Positions 60,104 through 64,000 of a stretch of DNA of 64,000 nucleotides are shown piece after piece. The stretch comes from Coturnix japonica (Eukaryota > Chordata > Aves > Galliformes > Phasianidae). The notes under the pieces were generated by a model. That model had not been told where the DNA came from and ran no database searches. It was given only the letters and a program-made list of their open reading frames with translations. Each line of letters begins with the position of its first letter. Position 1 is the stretch's first letter. The position numbers were made by a program, and so were the translations under genes. The stretch spans positions 2,108,001-2,172,000 of the forward strand of contig NC_029536.1 of NCBI RefSeq assembly GCF_001577835.2, written 5' to 3'.

Positions 60104-63100
60104 CTCGACAATTGAATTAAGCGTTTATTTGATATAATTAAGCAAACTGGAAAGAAAAGGTTTTAATCTTCAGGTCACTTCAGAGTTCCTGAGTGTAATT
60201 CGGTTTCACTTTTCCAGCTCACTTCTGTCTTGTAGAACTTTGGCTGTTTCAATAACCTGCCCTCAAACTCTTCTGCTACGTTTCTGGTTGGTACCTTTGT
60301 GTGTTTTCTCCTTTCTGAATAAGTGGCTTTGTATTTCCTGACTGGTGGTTAAGCTTTTTCAGCTACCAAATTCACAGGAAACTTCGCCGACCACTTCTTC
60401 TGTTGCTGACAATGGCAGAGAAACAGCAACGTTTTGGGCCAAGCAAATAAATGGCAGAAGATGCTTTTGGAGGAAGAAAGATTCAAGCATCTAAATGAAG
60501 TTCCTGCCTATGGCAACACATTGGGCAAATTCTGGTGAGGAGTGGAAAAACTTCCTGGGCTGTGGGTGTTGAACAGCCAACAATTACTGCCAGTTAATAC
60601 TGAAACATGATGAACAGAGCCATAATATCCACGGGAAATTTGCACAGTGGCCTCACAGATTTCTATATGCCTACCTATATGAAGTTCTGCTTCATACTTA
60701 CCTAACCACCTGCCTTTATAGCTGGTAATTGATGGAAAAAGCAACCGATTTCCTGACTTCTTAGAGCTCAAATTAAAAGGGAAAAACCCAAAGTGTGAAT
60801 CATTTAAGCCTTGGAGTGTTCCAGTAAAGGAGCTGTACTTTGCATCAAAGAAAATGAAAGCTCAGAAGAGCAAGCTTGTGAGAAATCTCTGTTTCAGTTT
60901 CCATCCAGAAAGAGCCATAGGCTTATTTTATCAGTGCTCACTTACAGCATTTGGGTTGAACCGTGGCCTCATTTTCAGCTCAATCCCAGTGTTTATATTC
61001 TCTCAAGTTCTTGGTTGAGTTTCAGCTTGCTCACTTGATGTGGGCTTTGGCTACGAGAGGTTTGTCCCTCCAATCATTCGCATCCACAGTGTGTCTACAT
61101 CTCAATTTTCTTTGCTTGAATCTATACTTCAGGACTTTCTCTGTGTGAACATGTAACAAACTTAGCCCTGTTAAAGCAAAAAGCTTTAAAACCTCCATTA
61201 TGGCCAAGTTTGATACTTAGAAGTGGCTTAAAGACCTTCCCACACGGTTTTAGGAAGCACAGGGGTAGCAGTTAGGAGAATAGGGTAGTAACCCCTAATG
61301 TAGTCATTTGAGATGAAGCAAACTGCTGTGTGTATTACACATACAGGCTCAAAAAGATATGATGATAAATGATCAGACGTGTTTGGGGCCCCACCGAGCC
61401 CTGGGAATTTCTAACTATTTTAGCTGCAAATAAAAGTTAAATGAGTGAAAGAGCAACAGGATAAGAGAATTGCCTGAGGTCCAGAACTGTGTTCTCATAG
61501 CACAGGTTTTGCTCAAACAGAAAGTCAGGGAGGATTCGTGCAGGCGGAGTTTTGTTACGCTGACTTGTCTGCTCGCGTTTGCTGCAGGTTGTTGGGATTT
61601 TGAAACTGGAGAAGGTAAAAGAAAGTATTTTCACGGGGCTTCCTTCCTCTTTGATCTTTTTGCTTTTTTTTTTTTCCTTCTCAAAGGGACTTTTCTTTGT
61701 TTTTTGTTTTTTTTTTTCTTCCAGAATTGTTGATGTATCTGGTTTTACACTATACCAAGCTTTTCATTTTCTTGATTTACAGGTGGCTGCATGGATGGGA
61801 AGCTGGGATAAAATAGGGACTGTAGGACCATGCAAAGCTTTTTCAGGTGACTTTGCAGGTATCTCCTGGATGCAACCTGGATGTTTAACCTCCAGGCAGC
61901 TGAGAAGGTGCCTATGAAATGAAATGCTTAATTATTCTGGTTAGCAGCAGTGCTTTGTTTTCACTGCCACGTTGATACAGAGTTGTAAAGAAGATTCTGA
62001 AGGTGTTCAACAGTCCAAATCAAATACCGTGAAAGCATCAAAATAGATAGATTTCATTTGACTTGGCACAGTGTGTTTGGGTTGTTCCTCTTGGAGGGCA
62101 GAAGGCTCCATAGGATGCTATGGGGACATGTCCTTGGTTTGGGTAAGGAAGAAAAGCAATTGGAAAAGGGATTATTCACCCTATTATTCACTATAGAGTA
62201 TTGCTCTGTGCTGCCATTCAAAGAAAAGCGATGGTTTTTCAAAGCAATGCCTACCTGAATGAGGCTGAGAGGTTGTTACATGTGAATGCTGCCTTCTATG
62301 CATGGTTTAAGCACAGGTTAATGGTTTTATTTGTATTACTGAGTATTTTACAGTGTCTGAAAAGGATCAGGCAATAAATACAGCGAGCAAATTGAGAAAG
62401 ATTTCTCACTGAGGCATATATACAGCTGAGGTCAGAATCACAAGGTCCTACATCAATTGCAAAGGCTCATTCAGAACAGCAGCCAGCACAGAATAATTCA
62501 TCTGCAGCTCCTTATTCACCTCTCGGTTTCCAATTTCAAATCCCCTCTTATTCGTTTGTGCAGCTTCTTCACTTTCTATTGGGATCATATTCATGCAGCC
62601 TCTTCATGTCAGTGTATGCCGACGTCCTAATGATGTTGCCTGGATTTCTTAGGGACGATTGGTGGTGGCTGGAGTGTCACAGTAGTGAGGTTTTTCTCTG
62701 GCTGGAACAGATAGCCAGAACATATCTTTTATCACGTGAATATACTGGTTTTTAATGTGAATATTCTCTGCCAAATAATTTATACACTGGAGAGTCACAA
62801 ACATGCCTGAAAAAAAATACCTTCTGTAGGTGGAAGAGTAATTTTTCATAGTCTTCTGCTGTGGAACAATTGATAAGGATTGGTTCTGTCAGGCTTCCTG
62901 CAAGACATTATCAGGGAGCAGTTAGTAGCTGGATGTAGGTGCCTATAGCAAGTGAAGTCACAAGGGCTGCTCCCACATAAGGTTAGATCCTCTCCCTACA
63001 GCCAGCATCCGACTGTATCCGACCAAATTGATTTGGTTTCTAACCACAAGAAAGCTGAGATTCCCTATGATAGAAAAGATGGAGGTCTGGGACTGGGCTG

Positions 63101-63466
63101 GCTGCTGGACTGAGCAGGGAAACATAGAGAACTATTACAGCTTAGCAGCCAGAAACACAAGAAGGCCCCTACAGAGCATCTGTCTGGTTGCAAGCAGAAG
63201 TGGAACCTGATGTTAACTAGATACTATTTCTTGTGGTAGATCCAAATGTCACGGTGGTGAGAAGGACTCTGTGTTGAATTTGTGGGCATTGGAAGCTCTT
63301 TGTTTCCTATAAAGAAGTCTTTCCTTCCAGAAACTGCTATTGGAAAGGGTTTCTGAAAGGATGGTTTCTCTGAACAACCTGTGCTGCCTCACCCTCCAGG
63401 TAAAGATGTGTCTTCTGATGTTTGGATGGAACTTCTGTCTGCTGCTCTCTCCTATCTTGGACTTAC
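60104..63466. other. Stretch between TNFRSF18 and the PH-domain exons
   Basis: If the PH-domain gene is real, this is mostly its intron sequence. Two minus-strand segments have good acceptors and the phase needed to follow the PH exons: one begins at 62,806 after an eight-T tract plus CAG, the other at 61,605 after 'accttctccag'. Neither has a clear donor, so neither is called. No repeats are recognised. Confidence 0.35.
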
Positions 63467-63542
63467 CTGTAATTTCAAGCTGTAACCTCCCCTGCAGAGT
63501 GGATTTCTCCTTTGCCTGGATTCCAGTCAAGGGGAGTTTTCC
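63467..63542 (-). CDS. PH-domain exon, middle strands (PLEKHN1-like), minus-strand gene
   Basis: A 76 bp exon on the minus strand with acceptor 'tttttttgaag' and donor ACAG|GTAAGT. It enters in phase 0, matching the exon at 63,685-63,771, and leaves in phase 1. It reads 'GKLPLTGIQ...' to '...GRLQLEIT'. Joined to the previous exon it gives the beta-strand pattern of a pleckstrin-homology domain: L-F-P-x-x-L, then a Y-x-G-x-LPLT turn, then a strand ending in ITG. The nearest pattern I know is the first PH domain of PLEKHN1 ('LFPAHLYF', 'FQGLLPLT', 'FQITG'), recalled from memory. PH domains bind phosphoinositides or other phospholipids. Gene identity is an inference. Confidence 0.55.
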
Positions 63543-63684
63543 CTTCAAAAAAACCAAAAGGAAAACACAACTTTTCCACGTGTTTTTCCTTTTTCTCCTT
63601 GCTATTTATTTTCATCACCCAGAGCCGTTCACCAGATCTTAGTCCTCTACTTATTATTTGACCGTCTCTACTGTTTCCTGTTAC

Positions 63685-63771
63685 CTCGTATGAGATGGTA
63701 GTTCTCTCCTCATCCACAGAGAGGAAAAGCAGGTCTTCTGGGAACAGGATCAGCAGCCTTTCCTTGGGGTC
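63685..63771 (-). CDS. PH-domain exon, first strands (PLEKHN1-like), minus-strand gene
   Basis: An 87 bp exon of 29 whole codons (phase 0 to 0) on the minus strand. It has a strong acceptor ('ccctttctccacag') and a donor GAG|GTAACA. It reads 'DPKERLLILFPEDLLFLS...TTISYE', the first two strands of a PH fold. The next exon, 142 bp further on, continues the domain in frame. Upstream exons lie beyond the right edge. In human, PLEKHN1 lies on the strand opposite to TNFRSF18 in the same chromosomal block, which fits the orientation here, but many genes separate them. TTLL10, the human tail-to-tail neighbour of TNFRSF18, has no PH domain. Confidence 0.55.
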
Positions 63772-64000
63772 CTGTGGAGAAAGGGTGATGTGAAATGTCA
63801 TGACAGCGCCTCTAATACGGAGCTGCCTGCAGCACTGTGCCAGGCATAGAGACTGCTCTTTGTATTTCTTAGCTTGGATAAGATGAGCTGTGTTGTTTTA
63901 AATTGCTTTTAGAAATAGGTCAAGCACATTAATAGAGTGCTTAGAAAACATGGTCCTTCCTGTGTTATAGGAAGGTGATGATGGACTCCCCCTCCCAGCT

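Noticed and set aside
60580-60610. 'taatactg' sequence as a possible miR-200-family hairpin, expected in this syntenic region
   Set aside because: It lacks the rest of the mature sequence and any hairpin arm; the human cluster lies beyond TTLL10, outside the range shown here.
61408-61605. Minus-strand frame after 'accttctccag' as a further exon of the PH gene
   Set aside because: The acceptor is good and the phase would fit, but there is no usable GT donor and no domain continuity.

Overview
The window looks like bird nuclear DNA, most likely a galliform such as chicken. Four multi-residue protein matches are clearly vertebrate. The interspersed repeats are CR1 LINE pieces with the short tandem ATTCTGTG-type 3' end typical of birds, and introns and intergenic gaps are compact. 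The gene set and order (B3GALT6, SDF4, TNFRSF4, TNFRSF18) match the conserved block at human chromosome 1p36.33, which in chicken lies on a microchromosome.

Layout. Positions 1-24,700 hold no gene I can support: unique non-coding DNA with CR1 fragments, one 0.9 kb CR1 copy whose reverse-transcriptase C-terminal frame is still open (17,232-18,149), a possible old MIR SINE, and low-complexity tracts. Positions 24,731-28,091 are AT-rich sequence that probably includes the 3' UTR of B3GALT6. B3GALT6 (single coding exon, minus strand, 28,092-29,126) and SDF4 (plus strand, coding exons from 30,542 to 38,949) diverge from a CpG-rich promoter with YY1, ETS, CRE-like and GC-box motifs. TNFRSF4/OX40 (plus, 42,158-46,610, seven coding exons) and TNFRSF18/GITR (plus, 54,670-58,342, six coding exons) follow in tandem. 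A minus-strand gene enters from the right edge. Two PH-domain exons (63,467-63,771) and a probable terminal exon (59,034-59,345, with poly(A) signals just beyond) are visible, so it would converge tail-to-tail on TNFRSF18.

How the genes relate. B3GALT6 (Golgi, glycosaminoglycan linker galactose) and SDF4/Cab45 (Golgi-lumen calcium-binding cargo sorter) share a promoter region and a compartment. TNFRSF4 and TNFRSF18 are co-stimulatory T-cell receptors that share exon phases, so they are ancient tandem paralogues. A perfect palindromic kappa-B site lies just upstream of TNFRSF4. The least described item is the minus-strand PH-domain gene at the right edge. All splice sites were read by eye from GT/AG signals, reading-frame continuity and family knowledge; no alignment or search was run.
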